Source: Cupriavidus necator A5-1 (GTDB lineage Bacteria; Pseudomonadota; Gammaproteobacteria; Burkholderiales; Burkholderiaceae). Taken from it: 64,000 bases of DNA. Location of the stretch: the NCBI RefSeq assembly GCF_000744095.1, contig NZ_JQLI01000008.1, positions 868,001-932,000 on the forward strand. Direction: 5' to 3'. Both the position numbers and the translations under genes were made by a program. This document shows positions 7,921 to 17,219 of the stretch, in pieces; position 1 is the stretch's first letter, and the number at the start of each line of letters is the position of its first letter. The notes beneath the pieces are model-generated. The model was given only the letters and a program-made list of their open reading frames with translations, was not told where the DNA came from and made no database searches.

Positions 7921-8673
7921 TCACGCCGTGGCGGTGCGCTCCACAAGATAAGGATCGGCATAACCCAGCGCCTGCAGCGTCTCGGTCTCGATCGCCTCCA
8001 TTTCCTCGGCCTCGGCGTCATCCTCGTGTTCATAGCCCTGCGCATGCAGCACGCCGTGCACGATCATGTGCGCATAGTGCGCTTCGAGCGGCTTGCGCTG
8101 CTCGCGCGCCTCGGCTTCCACCACCGGGCAGCACAGCACGATATCGCCCGTGACCGGGTCTTCCTCTTTCTCCGCATAGGCAAAGGTCAGCACGTTGGTG
8201 GCGTAGTCCTTGCCGCGATAGGTGCGGTTCAGCGTGCGGCCTTCTTCCTCGCCGACAAAGCGGATGGTCAGCGCGGCGTCGGCGTACAGCGCCGACTTGA
8301 CCCAGGTTTCGATCTTGCGGCGCGGCGGCAGGCCGGCGCGCTTGGCGACGCCGTCGCCGTTCTGGATCTCGAGTTCCAGCGCGGGCGGGGTGGCCGGGGT
8401 GCCCGTGGTGGTGACCACCGGCGTGGCGGTCACCGCGACCGACAGCGCGTCATGGTTGTCCGGGCGCACCAGCAGGCCGGCCTGCTGGTTGGGATCGGTA
8501 TGCTCGGCCAGCAGCGCGAGCACGCCGTCGGCCGCCTGCGACAGGTCCAGCGTGATGCTGCGGCCGTCGGGCAGTTGCACGCGCAGCGCGTGCGCGGCGC
8601 TCTTGCGTGCGCGGCCTTCATTGTCGAACAGGGTCAGGCTGACGCCGGAAGACTTGGATTTCTGGGATTTCAA
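7921..8673 (-). CDS. ybeY: Endoribonuclease YbeY, with long N-terminal extension and TTG start
   Basis: YbeY is a zinc-dependent RNase used in 16S rRNA 3' maturation and ribosome quality control. The metal site is H206, H210 and H216 in HGVLHAQGYEH. The YbeY domain begins near residue 95; most family members are 150-170 residues, so about 90 residues here are extra. The frame cannot extend past the phoH stop, because TAA directly precedes the TTG. An AAGGA stands 7 bases before that TTG, and there is no ATG before the domain, so the TTG start is credible. A later GTG or TTG start is the alternative. Confidence 0.88.
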   Translation of the reverse strand: MKSQKSKSSGVSLTLFDNEGRARKSAAHALRVQLPDGRSITLDLSQAADGVLALLAEHTDPNQQAGLLVRPDNHDALSVAVTATPVVTTTGTPATPPALELEIQNGDGVAKRAGLPPRRKIETWVKSALYADAALTIRFVGEEEGRTLNRTYRGKDYATNVLTFAYAEKEEDPVTGDIVLCCPVVEAEAREQRKPLEAHYAHMIVHGVLHAQGYEHEDDAEAEEMEAIETETLQALGYADPYLVERTATA

Positions 8674-9672
8674 TTACGCGTCCTTGTGCTGGGCGTGGTA
8701 TTCGTCATAGGCATCGACGATGCGCGCCACCAGCGGATGGCGCACCACGTCGATGCTGGTAAAGCGGGTGCAGGCGATGCCGCGTACGTCGCGCAGCACG
8801 TGCTGCGCTTCCACCAGACCGCTCTTCTGCCCCTTGGGCAGGTCGATCTGGGTGATGTCGCCGGTGATCACCGCCTTGGAGCCGAAGCCGATCCGGGTGA
8901 GGAACATCTTCATCTGCTCGGGCGTGGTGTTCTGCGCCTCATCCAGGATGATGAAGGCATGGTTCAGCGTGCGCCCGCGCATATAGGCCAGCGGCGCGAT
9001 CTCGATCATCTGGCGCTCGAACATCTTCTGCGTGCGGTCGAAGCCGAGCAGGTCATAGAGCGCGTCATACAGCGGGCGCAGATAGGGATCGACCTTCTGC
9101 GCCAGGTCACCGGGCAGGAAGCCCAGGCGCTCGCCGGCTTCCACCGCCGGGCGCGTCAGCACGATGCGCTTGACCGAGTCGCGCTCCAGCGCATCGACCG
9201 CGCACGCCACCGCCAGGTAGGTCTTGCCGGTGCCGGCCGGGCCGACACCCATCGTCAGGTCGTGCTGCAGGATATTGCGCAGGTAGTCGCGCTGCGCCAC
9301 GGTGCGGCCCTGCAGGCCGGGGCGGCGCGTGTGCAGCACCGGCGATTCGTCGCCGATCTCGCGCTCCTCGACATCGTCGCCGTTGCCGGGCAGGTAGCTG
9401 CCATGCGCGGAGAGCTGGCGCGTTTCCACCAGGCCCAGCTGCACGTCGTCGATCGACAGCGGCGTGCGCGCCTGGTTGTAGAAGCGCTCCAGCGCCGTCG
9501 CCGCGTCCTGCGCGTTGTTGCCGCGCACCGTCATGCGGTGGCCGCGCCGCTGGATGTTCACGTCAAGCGCCTGCTCGATCTGGCGCAGGTTTTCGTCGAG
9601 CGGCCCGCACAGGTTCTGCAGCCGGGTGTTGTCGTCCTTGGGTGCGACGAATTCTGCCGATGGAATCTTCAT
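8674..9672 (-). CDS. ybeZ: PhoH-like ATPase (YbeZ)
   Basis: A 332-residue PhoH-family ATPase, a partner of YbeY in RNA metabolism. The Walker A motif is GPAGTGKT and the Walker B/DEAQ region reads FIILDEAQNTTPEQMKM. I chose the ATG at 9672 (MKIPSAEFVAPK), because upstream codons in the open frame lie inside miaB and look non-coding. The stop is immediately adjacent to the ybeY TTG. The order miaB-ybeZ-ybeY-corC-lnt is strongly conserved in beta- and gamma-proteobacteria. Confidence 0.94.
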   Translation of the reverse strand: MKIPSAEFVAPKDDNTRLQNLCGPLDENLRQIEQALDVNIQRRGHRMTVRGNNAQDAATALERFYNQARTPLSIDDVQLGLVETRQLSAHGSYLPGNGDDVEEREIGDESPVLHTRRPGLQGRTVAQRDYLRNILQHDLTMGVGPAGTGKTYLAVACAVDALERDSVKRIVLTRPAVEAGERLGFLPGDLAQKVDPYLRPLYDALYDLLGFDRTQKMFERQMIEIAPLAYMRGRTLNHAFIILDEAQNTTPEQMKMFLTRIGFGSKAVITGDITQIDLPKGQKSGLVEAQHVLRDVRGIACTRFTSIDVVRHPLVARIVDAYDEYHAQHKDA

Positions 9673-9706
9673 CTGTTGGCGCTGGCCTCGCTGAATGCTG
9701 GCTGGA

Positions 9707-11059
9707 TTACTGGCGCACCACGATCTCGCCGCGCAGCGAGTGCGGGAACGCCTGCGTGATGCTGACATCGACCAGCTGGCCGATGAGCCGGTCGCGGCCC
9801 GCCTGGGGCACGCCCGGCAGCGCGAAGTTGACCACGCGGTTGTTCTCGGTGCGCCCGTGCAGCTCGGTCGGATCCTTGCGCGCGGGGCCTTCCACCAGGA
9901 TGCGCTGCACCGTGCCGACCATGTTCTGGCTGATGCGCTGCACGTTTTCCTCGATGGTGGCCTGCAGCCGTTGCAGCCGGCGCAGCTTGACTTCGTGCGG
10001 GGTGTCGTCGTGCAGGTTGGCCGCCGGCGTGCCGGGGCGCGGGCTGAAGATGAACGAGAACGAGGTGTCGTAGCCGATCTCCTCGATCATCGCCATCAGC
10101 TTCTCAAAGTCGGCATCGGTCTCGCCCGGGAAGCCGACGATGAAGTCCGACGACATCGACATGTCCGGGCGCAGCACGCGAAGCTTGCGGATGATGCTCT
10201 TGTACTCCAGCACGCTGTAGCCGCGCTTCATCGCCATCAGGATACGGTCGGACGCATGCTGCACCGGCAGGTGCAAATGGTTGACCAACTTTCCGCAGCG
10301 GCCGTACAGCTCGACCAGGCGCGAGGTGAATTCCTTCGGGTGGCTGGTGGTGTAGCGGATGCGCTCGATACCCGGGATCTCGGCCACGTATTCGATCAGC
10401 AGCGCAAAGTCGGCGATCTCGCTGGTGTCGCCCATCTTGCCGCGGTAGGCGTTGACGTTCTGGCCCAGGAGCGTGACCTCGCGCACGCCCTGTTCGGCCA
10501 GGCCGGCGACTTCGGCCAGCACGTCCTCGAACGGGCGCGACACCTCTTCGCCGCGGGTGTAGGGCACCACGCAGTAGCTGCAGTACTTGGAGCAGCCTTC
10601 CATGATCGAGACAAAGGCGCTCGGGCCTTCGACGCGTGCCGGCGGCAGGTGGTCGAACTTCTCGATCTCGGGGAAGGAGATATCCACCTGCGACTGGCCG
10701 GTGCGCTGGCGGCGCGCGATCAGGTCGGGCAGGCGGTGCAGCGTCTGCGGGCCGAACACCACGTCGACATAGGGCGCGCGCGAGACGATGCTGGCGCCTT
10801 CCTGGCTGGCCACGCAGCCGCCCACGCCGATCACCAGGTCAGGCTTGATGGCCTTGAGCGCCTTCATCCGGCCGAGTTCGGAGAACACCTTCTCCTGCGC
10901 TTTTTCGCGCACCGAGCAGGTGTTGAACAGGATCACGTCGGCATCTTCGACGTTGTCGGTGGGCTCCAGCCCCTGGCTGGCGTTGAGGACGTCGACCATC
11001 TTGTCCGAGTCGTACTCGTTCATCTGGCAGCCGTACGTCTTGACGAAAACTTTTTTCAT
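9707..11059 (-). CDS. miaB: tRNA-2-methylthio-N6-dimethylallyladenosine synthase
   Basis: MiaB is a radical SAM methylthiotransferase that converts i6A37 to ms2i6A37 in tRNAs reading UNN codons. The 450-residue protein shows the N-terminal cluster cysteines C11, C48 and C82. The radical SAM motif CSKYCSYC has C156, C160 and C163. A TRAM domain follows (IEENVQRISQNMVGTVQRIL onward). Length and motif spacing are normal. It starts the conserved RNA-maturation operon that continues with ybeZ, ybeY, corC and lnt. Confidence 0.97.
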   Translation of the reverse strand: MKKVFVKTYGCQMNEYDSDKMVDVLNASQGLEPTDNVEDADVILFNTCSVREKAQEKVFSELGRMKALKAIKPDLVIGVGGCVASQEGASIVSRAPYVDVVFGPQTLHRLPDLIARRQRTGQSQVDISFPEIEKFDHLPPARVEGPSAFVSIMEGCSKYCSYCVVPYTRGEEVSRPFEDVLAEVAGLAEQGVREVTLLGQNVNAYRGKMGDTSEIADFALLIEYVAEIPGIERIRYTTSHPKEFTSRLVELYGRCGKLVNHLHLPVQHASDRILMAMKRGYSVLEYKSIIRKLRVLRPDMSMSSDFIVGFPGETDADFEKLMAMIEEIGYDTSFSFIFSPRPGTPAANLHDDTPHEVKLRRLQRLQATIEENVQRISQNMVGTVQRILVEGPARKDPTELHGRTENNRVVNFALPGVPQAGRDRLIGQLVDVSITQAFPHSLRGEIVVRQ

Positions 11060-11149
11060 ATGCCGATCTCAGTGGTTGACCTGGGGGCATCAGGGGGTTG
11101 CAACAACGCGGCCGGCGCGTGGGGCACGCCGGTCGCACTTCTGGGGGGA

Positions 11150-11545
11150 CTACGATTTTGCTTTCAGCGCCTTCTGTTCGGGCTCGCTCAGCACCCAGGC
11201 CGTCAGCAGCTGGCCGTACAGGTCCAGCTTGTACCGCACCGGCAGCTTCTGGCCCGCCACCGCGGCAGTGGCCAGCAACTGGTTTTCGGTGCCGAACAGG
11301 CGCAGACCCGGCGCCACGCCCACGGTCTTGCCGTCCAGCGTGGCCGTCTGCGGCGCGCCGGCCGATGGCGTGGCGATGACCAGCTTTGCCGCCTGCGCAT
11401 CGTCCGGGATCACCCGCACCGGCTGGGCCGCCGCGCTGGCTGCGCCGAGCAGCAGGGCGCCGGCACAGGCCAGCGCACGCAAGCGCCCGCGCAAGGGTTT
11501 GACAGACTCCGGCGCCTGGCGGCGCGCATCACGACCTGCTGGCAT
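11150..11545 (-). CDS. Small exported protein of unknown function
   Basis: A 131-residue product with a basic N-terminal stretch, then a hydrophobic signal segment (ALACAGALLLGAASAAA, about residues 24-40), and a mature domain of about 90 residues. The mature part has alternating beta-type segments (RVIPDDAQAAKLVIATP, GLRLFGTENQLLATAAV, LPVRYKLDLYGQLLTAWVL) and no cysteine. GGAG stands 8 bases before the ATG, which supports the start. It lies 90 bases upstream of miaB on the same strand and may share its promoter. No known family is recognised. Confidence 0.75.
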   Translation of the reverse strand: MPAGRDARRQAPESVKPLRGRLRALACAGALLLGAASAAAQPVRVIPDDAQAAKLVIATPSAGAPQTATLDGKTVGVAPGLRLFGTENQLLATAAVAGQKLPVRYKLDLYGQLLTAWVLSEPEQKALKAKS

Positions 11546-11669
11546 GGGGAGAACTCCGGCAAAAAGGACGAAGCGTTAAGTAGGACGAAGCGGGGGACGG
11601 CCCGAAGGCGGGCGCAACCCGCCATTTTACCCGCTCGCCAGCCTCGCGGCGCGCGGGGCGGGTTTGTGC

Positions 11670-13355
11670 TCAGAATAGGCAGGATGCCTCTTGCAGCACA
11701 CGCTGCTTGGACACCGTGCCCATCAGTTCGCGGCTGGTGGTGTCGCGCACAAGCGGGATGCGGTTGATGGCGTGCTCGGCAAACACCGCCAGCGCGTCGC
11801 GCAGCCGCGAATCGGGCGTGAGCGCCGGAAAATCGCGCTCGGCCAGCGCCAGCACGTCATCCGGCGCGCCCTCGCGCTGGGCGCGCTGCAAGGCATGGAT
11901 CGACAACGCGCCCAGCAGGCGGCCGTCCGGTTCCACCAGGTAGAGATAGCGCGTGCCGGCCTCGGCGAACTTGTCCGCCGCCGCGGCCAGCGTGGCGTTG
12001 GGATCGAGCACCGTGTCGGTCGGGTCGCACAGGCCCGCCAGCGTCAGCGTGCGCGCATGCTCGGCCGCGGCCGAGGCCTGCGCGCGCTCGGCGATCACGC
12101 TGTACAGCGACAGCGTCTGGCAGCGCGACGCCGTGTAGTAGGCCGCCACCGCGCCGATCATCGACGGCAGCAGCAGCGCCGGCGCCAGCGTCATCTCGAA
12201 CACCATCAGCACCGACATCAGCGGCGCCTGGCTGGTGGCGGCCAGGAAGGCGCTCATGCCGACCAGCGGCAGCAGTGGCGCGGCGCCGGCCGCCGACCCC
12301 TGCATCCCGATCGCCAGCAACTGCCCGAGCGCCGCGCCGACGAACAGCGATGGCGTGAACACTCCGCCGACCGCGCCCGAGCCCATGCTGATCACGGTCG
12401 CCACCAGCTTGGCCAGCAGCACGCCGGCCACCGGCACGCTCAGCGGCTGCTCCTGCAGGATGGTCTGGATGGTGGAGTAGCCGTTGCCCACTACCTCTGG
12501 CACCGCCATCGCCAGCACGCCGACCAGCGCCCCGCCCAGCGCCAGCCGCGCTACCGGCCCGCCCGGCACGCCGGCGAAGCGGCTGCGCGCAAAGCCGGCC
12601 GCGCGCATGAAGAGCGCCCCCGCGATGCCGGCGGCCACGCCCAGTGCGGCCGCGGCCAGCAAGATGTGGGGGCGCAGGTCGGGCGCAATGTCCAGACCGG
12701 GATAGAGCGGCTGCAGGCCGCCGTGCCACTGGCTGACCATCGCTCCGGCCACCGATGCGAGGAACAGCGGCATCAGTCGCTGCACCGCCAGTGCCCCGAA
12801 CACCACTTCGGCAACGAAGACGGCGGCGGAAAAAGGGGTGTGATAGACGGTGGCGAGGCCCGCCGCAGCACCGCACGCGGTCAGCATGCGCCGCATATTG
12901 GAGCCGCCGCCGCGCTCCAGCCGCGTCGACGGGAACAGCGAGCCGCACAGCGCCGCCAGCTGGATCATGGCGCCTTCCTTGCCGACCGAGCTGCCGCTGA
13001 CGATCGAGAAGAACGACGACAGCGCGCGCAGCAGCGTGATGCGCACCGGCAGGCGGCCGCTGCCGTTGGCTACCGCTTCCATATAGTCGGTGGCGCCGCC
13101 ATGGCTGCTGGCGAGCCGGTTGGCCAGCACCAGCAGCGCGCCGGCCAGCGCTCCGCCGAGCGCCGGCACCACCACGCGCCACACCAGCGCCAGCGTGGCG
13201 AAGACGGCAACCACGTCGGCGTGGCTGGAAAACAGCACCACGCCGGCGCCTTCCAGCGCCTCCTTGAATAAAGTGGTGGCGATGGCCGCGACGATCCCGA
13301 CCGGGATGGCCGCGAACAGGGTGACTTCCTGGTCTTCGAGGAATCGCAAGCGCAT
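11670..13355 (-). CDS. ClC-family chloride channel or antiporter with CBS domains
   Basis: A 561-residue membrane protein of the voltage-gated chloride channel family. The filter region GSSVGKEGAMIQ carries the glutamate that gates ClC proteins. GSGAVGGVFTPSLFVGA near residue 340 is the second selectivity-filter block. About ten hydrophobic segments cover residues 8-420. Two CBS motifs follow at the C-terminus (about 440-560). I start at MRLRFLEDQEVT (13355); the open frame continues upstream but codes for low-quality sequence. Whether it is a channel or a chloride/proton exchanger cannot be told from the sequence. The gene is monocistronic and divergent from the helicase gene. Confidence 0.9.
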   Translation of the reverse strand: MRLRFLEDQEVTLFAAIPVGIVAAIATTLFKEALEGAGVVLFSSHADVVAVFATLALVWRVVVPALGGALAGALLVLANRLASSHGGATDYMEAVANGSGRLPVRITLLRALSSFFSIVSGSSVGKEGAMIQLAALCGSLFPSTRLERGGGSNMRRMLTACGAAAGLATVYHTPFSAAVFVAEVVFGALAVQRLMPLFLASVAGAMVSQWHGGLQPLYPGLDIAPDLRPHILLAAAALGVAAGIAGALFMRAAGFARSRFAGVPGGPVARLALGGALVGVLAMAVPEVVGNGYSTIQTILQEQPLSVPVAGVLLAKLVATVISMGSGAVGGVFTPSLFVGAALGQLLAIGMQGSAAGAAPLLPLVGMSAFLAATSQAPLMSVLMVFEMTLAPALLLPSMIGAVAAYYTASRCQTLSLYSVIAERAQASAAAEHARTLTLAGLCDPTDTVLDPNATLAAAADKFAEAGTRYLYLVEPDGRLLGALSIHALQRAQREGAPDDVLALAERDFPALTPDSRLRDALAVFAEHAINRIPLVRDTTSRELMGTVSKQRVLQEASCLF

Positions 13356-13670
13356 GGCGGCTTTCCGGGGCGCCGGGCAGGGCCGGGCAGGGGGCCGGGA
13401 TGGTGGCCGGGGGAGGCAGCCATGATAGCGCAGCGCCACCCGCCCCGGACCAGTGTGCGCCACCGTGCATGCGGGCCCGGGCCATGTGCAGAACCGGCTC
13501 GCCCCGGACTGGTACACTAGCGACCTTTCTTGCGCGGCCGGGCCCCGGTGGTCCCCCCAGGCTGGCCCCCGGCCACTTTCGCCCTTTTCTGATCCGATAG
13601 CGCTATCGATTACACGAGCCATCCGGCGTTAGGCGCACCACGTGCGCAGCGATGGCCGAAGCAGCAATTC
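13356..13670. other. Divergent intergenic region, nothing recognised
   Basis: This 315-base stretch separates the divergent ClC and RhlE-type genes. It must hold both promoters. A TACACT that could be a -10 is at about 13512. I see no repeat, RNA gene or convincing small ORF. Confidence 0.4.
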
Positions 13671-15347
13671 ATGTCTTTCTCTGAACTCGGTTTGTCCGAC
13701 AAGATTGTGCGTGCCGTGGCCGAACAGGGCTACACCACGCCGACCCCCATCCAGGCCCAGGCGATCCCCGCCATCCTCAAGGGCGGCGACCTGCTCGCCG
13801 GCGCCCAGACCGGCACTGGCAAGACCGCCGGCTTTACGCTGCCGATGCTGCAGCTGCTGTCCGACACCGCCGCCGCCCGTGCCGCCAACGGCGCGCAGCG
13901 CCCGGCCCGGCTGCCGGTACGCGCGCTGGTGCTGACCCCCACGCGCGAACTGGCCGCCCAGGTTGAGGAGAGCGTGCGCAACTACGGCAAGTACCTGCGC
14001 CTGCGCTCCATGGTGATGTTCGGCGGCGTCGGCATCAACCCGCAGATCGAGCAGCTCAAGCGCGGCGTCGAGATCGTGGTGGCCACGCCCGGCCGCCTGC
14101 TGGACCACGTGTCCCAGCGCACCATCGACCTGTCGCAGGTGGAACTGCTGGTGCTCGATGAAGCCGACCGCATGCTCGACATGGGCTTCATCCATGACAT
14201 CCGCAAGATCCTCAACGTGCTGCCGGCCAAGCGCCAGAACCTGCTGTTCTCGGCAACGTTCTCGGACGATATCCGCGCACTGGCCGACCGGCTGCTGAAC
14301 AACCCGGCCTCGATCGAGGTGGCACGCCGCAACACCACCGCCGAAACCGTGGACCAGCGCGTCTACCCGGTGGACCGCGAGCGCAAGCGCGAACTGCTGG
14401 CCCACCTGGTGCGCCAGCATGACTGGCACCAGGTGCTGGTGTTCACGCGCACCAAGCACGGCGCCAATCGCCTGGCCGAGCAGCTGACCAAGGACGGCCT
14501 GTCGGCGCTGGCGATCCACGGCAACAAGAGCCAGTCGGCGCGCACGCGCGCGCTGTCCGAGTTCAAGGCCGGCACGCTGCGCCTGCTGGTGGCGACCGAT
14601 ATCGCCGCGCGCGGCATCGATATCGACCAGCTGCCGCACGTGGTCAACTTCGACCTGCCCAACGTGCCGGAAGACTACGTGCACCGCATCGGCCGCACCG
14701 GCCGCGCCGGCGCCGAGGGCGAGGCGATCTCGCTGGTCTGCGTGGACGAGCATGCGCTGCTGCGCGATATTGAACGGCTGATCAAGCGCAAGCTCGAGCA
14801 GACCGTGCTGCCTGGCTTCGAGGTCGATCCGAGCATCGCGCCCGAGCCGATCCAGAAGGGCCGCCAGCAGCGCGGCGGTGGCGGCCAGGCCCCAAGCCAG
14901 GGGCGCGGACGCGGCCAGGCACGTCCGGCCGGCAATGGCGCCGAAGGCGAGGGCGTCCAACGCCAGCGTCCCGCGCGCGAGCCGCGCCAGGGTCAGGGCG
15001 GCCAGCCGCAAGGCCAGCCGCGCACCCGCGCCGCCGAAGGCGGCTCGCGCGGCAACGGTTCCGGCAACAGTTCGGGCAACGGCAGCCGCAGCGGCCAGCC
15101 CGCCGGCGCGCGCAACCCCGCACCGCGCCGCGACGGCCAGGACCCGGCGCGCGGCCAGCAGCGCGCCGCGGCCCAGCCCGCGCGCCCGGCGCACGACGCC
15201 GCGCCGGCCCCGCACGCAACCGCCGCCCCGCGCCGCAGGCCGCGCTGCTCGGCGGCAACCGCAAGCCGGCGCGCTGAGCTGACTAGGCTGACACCATGCA
15301 CGCGTCCGACGCCCCGGCCGACCCCGGCGTACCCTACGCCGGCCTGA
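13671..15347 (+). CDS. rhlE: DEAD-box RNA helicase, RhlE type, with apparent frameshift in the C-terminal tail
   Basis: An ATP-dependent RNA helicase with all core motifs: the Q motif YTTPTPIQAQAIP, Walker A AQTGTGKT, VLDEADRMLDMGF, SAT in FSATFSDD, and HRIGRTGRAG. The core ends near residue 370. The rest is a Gln/Arg/Gly-rich, low-complexity tail that usually binds RNA. The open frame runs to 15347 and overlaps the next gene by 52 bases, with a proline/threonine-rich nonsense-like end. In the alternative frame the tail would read PQAALLGGNRKPAR and stop at 15275-15277, just before the next gene. I think the native end is there. Confidence 0.93.
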   Translation: MSFSELGLSDKIVRAVAEQGYTTPTPIQAQAIPAILKGGDLLAGAQTGTGKTAGFTLPMLQLLSDTAAARAANGAQRPARLPVRALVLTPTRELAAQVEESVRNYGKYLRLRSMVMFGGVGINPQIEQLKRGVEIVVATPGRLLDHVSQRTIDLSQVELLVLDEADRMLDMGFIHDIRKILNVLPAKRQNLLFSATFSDDIRALADRLLNNPASIEVARRNTTAETVDQRVYPVDRERKRELLAHLVRQHDWHQVLVFTRTKHGANRLAEQLTKDGLSALAIHGNKSQSARTRALSEFKAGTLRLLVATDIAARGIDIDQLPHVVNFDLPNVPEDYVHRIGRTGRAGAEGEAISLVCVDEHALLRDIERLIKRKLEQTVLPGFEVDPSIAPEPIQKGRQQRGGGGQAPSQGRGRGQARPAGNGAEGEGVQRQRPAREPRQGQGGQPQGQPRTRAAEGGSRGNGSGNSSGNGSRSGQPAGARNPAPRRDGQDPARGQQRAAAQPARPAHDAAPAPHATAAPRRRPRCSAATASRRAELTRLTPCTRPTPRPTPAYPTPA

Positions 15348-16342
15348 CGCCGGAGCTGATGCTGGACGCGCTCGAAGGCGCCGGCCTGCGCCCCGATGGG
15401 CGCCTGCTGGCGCTCAACAGCTACGAGAACCGCGTCTGGCAGGTGGGCATCGAGGATGCCGCGCCGGTCGTCGCCAAGTTCTACCGCCCCGGCCGCTGGA
15501 CCGACGCGGCCATCCTCGAAGAACACGCCTTCGTGCAGCAACTGGCCGATGCCGAGATCCCGGCCGTGCCCGCCATGGCGCTGGCGCCGGGCGAGGCCGG
15601 TACGCTGCTGCACCACGCCGGCTTCCGCTTCGCGGTATTTCCCCGCTGCGGCGGCCGTGATCCCGCGCTGGACCGCTCCGACACGCTGACCTGGCTCGGC
15701 CGCTTCATCGGCCGCATCCACGCGCTCGGCGCTGCGCAGCCTTACGAGGCGCGCCCCGCACTCGACCTCGACACCTTCGGCATCGCCCCGCGTGACTGGC
15801 TGCTGGCCAGCGGCTGCATCCCCGCCGACCTGCTGCCCGCATGGCAGTCGGTGGCGGACCTGGCGCTGGACGGCGTGCGCCGCTGCTACGAGCGCGCCGG
15901 CGAGGTGCGCCTGCTGCGCGTGCATGGCGACTGCCACCGCGGCAACGTGCTGTGGATCGACGAGGACGACGCGCGCGGCGGTACCCACGGCGCGCCGGGC
16001 CCGCATTTCGTGGATTTCGACGACAGCCGCATGGCGCCCGCCATCCAGGACATCTGGATGCTGCTCGAAGGCGACCGCGCGGCCATGCAGGACCAGCTGG
16101 CCGATATCGTTGCCGGCTATGAGGACTTTGCCGAGTTCCGCGAGCGCGAGCTATGGCTGGTGGAGGCGCTGCGCACACTGCGGCTGCTGCACTACAGCGC
16201 CTGGCTTGCCAGCCGCTGGGCCGACCCGGCGTTTCCCGCCGCCTTCCCGTGGTTCGGCACGGCGCGCTACTGGCAGGACCGGATCCTGGAGTTGCGCGAA
16301 CAGGTGGCGCTGATGGACGAAGCGCCCCTGTGGGGCGCTTGA
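15296..16342 (+). CDS. srkA: Stress response serine/threonine kinase SrkA (YihE/RdoA)
   Basis: A 348-residue protein of the aminoglycoside phosphotransferase-like kinase fold. SrkA phosphorylates proteins on Ser/Thr and counters stress-induced cell death in E. coli. The catalytic loop is HGDCHRGNVLW and the metal-binding motif is FVDFDDSRMAPAIQDIWML. The N-terminus (LNSYENRVWQVG) is typical of the family. The ATG at 15296 falls 18 bases after the probable native stop of rhlE, suggesting one transcript. A hairpin overlaps its stop codon and a stronger terminator follows at 16355. Confidence 0.9.
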   Translation: MHASDAPADPGVPYAGLTPELMLDALEGAGLRPDGRLLALNSYENRVWQVGIEDAAPVVAKFYRPGRWTDAAILEEHAFVQQLADAEIPAVPAMALAPGEAGTLLHHAGFRFAVFPRCGGRDPALDRSDTLTWLGRFIGRIHALGAAQPYEARPALDLDTFGIAPRDWLLASGCIPADLLPAWQSVADLALDGVRRCYERAGEVRLLRVHGDCHRGNVLWIDEDDARGGTHGAPGPHFVDFDDSRMAPAIQDIWMLLEGDRAAMQDQLADIVAGYEDFAEFRERELWLVEALRTLRLLHYSAWLASRWADPAFPAAFPWFGTARYWQDRILELREQVALMDEAPLWGA

Positions 16343-16354
16343 GGTTGAGTCACT

Positions 16355-16378
16355 GGCGCCCCTGAGGGCGCCGGTTTT
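16355..16378 (+). terminator. Rho-independent terminator of srkA
   Basis: A perfect 7-bp stem GGCGCCC/GGGCGCC with a CTGA loop is followed by GG and TTTT. It lies in the gap between convergent srkA and the universal stress gene. Confidence 0.75.
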
Positions 16379-16390
16379 CTCCCGCTCAGA

Positions 16391-16831
16391 TCACCCCTTT
16401 TTCTCCGGCGCCTTCACCAGCAGCACCGGGCATTCCGCCTGCGCCAGCACGCGCCCCGCCACCGAACCAATCACCGCATCGAAGAACGAGCCGCGCCCAT
16501 GCGTGCCCATCACGATGGCCTGTGCACCGACCGAGCGCGCATAGGCGACGATCTTCTCCGGCGCAAAGCCGTGCAGTGCGTGCCGCTCGAATGACACATT
16601 GGCCGCCGCCAGGATGTCGCACACGCCAGCCATCGCCTTGTCGCTGGCTTCCCTGTGCCAGTCGTCGATGGTTTCCTTGCTGACGAAGGCGCGCACCTGG
16701 CCGCTCACTTCCGGCGCCACATGCACGACATGCACGGTAAAACCGCTCTGCAGCAGCTTGCCTTCGGCGATAAAGCGCGCCGCGGCGTCGCTGAAGGCCG
16801 AGCCGTCGGTGGCGAGCACGATATTGGTCAT
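16391..16831 (-). CDS. Universal stress protein, UspA family
   Basis: A single-domain 146-residue USP. It begins NIVLATDGSAFSDAAARF, and the nucleotide-binding signature GTHGRGSFFDAVIGSVA is at about residues 110-126. It is followed by the usual C-terminal strand CPVLLVK. The signature (G-x2-G-x9-G-S) suggests an ATP-binding member. AGGAG stands 9 bases before the ATG at 16831, which decides the start against a longer open frame. Convergent with srkA and divergent from the racemase gene. Confidence 0.92.
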   Translation of the reverse strand: MTNIVLATDGSAFSDAAARFIAEGKLLQSGFTVHVVHVAPEVSGQVRAFVSKETIDDWHREASDKAMAGVCDILAAANVSFERHALHGFAPEKIVAYARSVGAQAIVMGTHGRGSFFDAVIGSVAGRVLAQAECPVLLVKAPEKKG

Positions 16832-17219
16832 GACGGAAATCTCCTGGATGGGGGCTGTCGGACGAGCCAGGTTGAGGAACACCGCCGCATGGCGGGGATC
16901 GGTGAAATCGGGCGGCGCGGTGCGCCGCCGCCATCTGGAACCATCATGGCAGGTTGTTTCCTGCTCGGACACGACTTGGATCAAGTTGGTTCGGAAATCG
17001 GCGATGCGGCAGTGCGATTGCCGGCCGCCGCCTTCGGCAGGATAAATGCGTCAACCTGCCTGAAACATTTGGCCATTGCCGCGCCGGCGCCGTGGCGCGT
17101 AGCATGCTCCCGAGCCCGCGCGCGCCTTTGCCGCGGCACGCCCGATCAGCCAACATAGCGAATACAAGCCGCCACCGCGCCCACGGCACGGGCGGACGGC
17201 GACCCCGGAGACGACGATC
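16832..17219. other. Divergent promoter region between the usp and racemase genes
   Basis: No gene is seen in these 388 bases. A 13-base palindrome ACTTG-GAT-CAAGT is at 16974-16986; it is a possible operator, but its spacing does not fit the FNR site. Nothing else is recognised. Confidence 0.35.

Noticed and set aside
16974..16986. FNR/ANR operator in the usp promoter region
   Set aside because: The palindrome ACTTG-GAT-CAAGT has the wrong spacing for the TTGAT-N4-ATCAA consensus.
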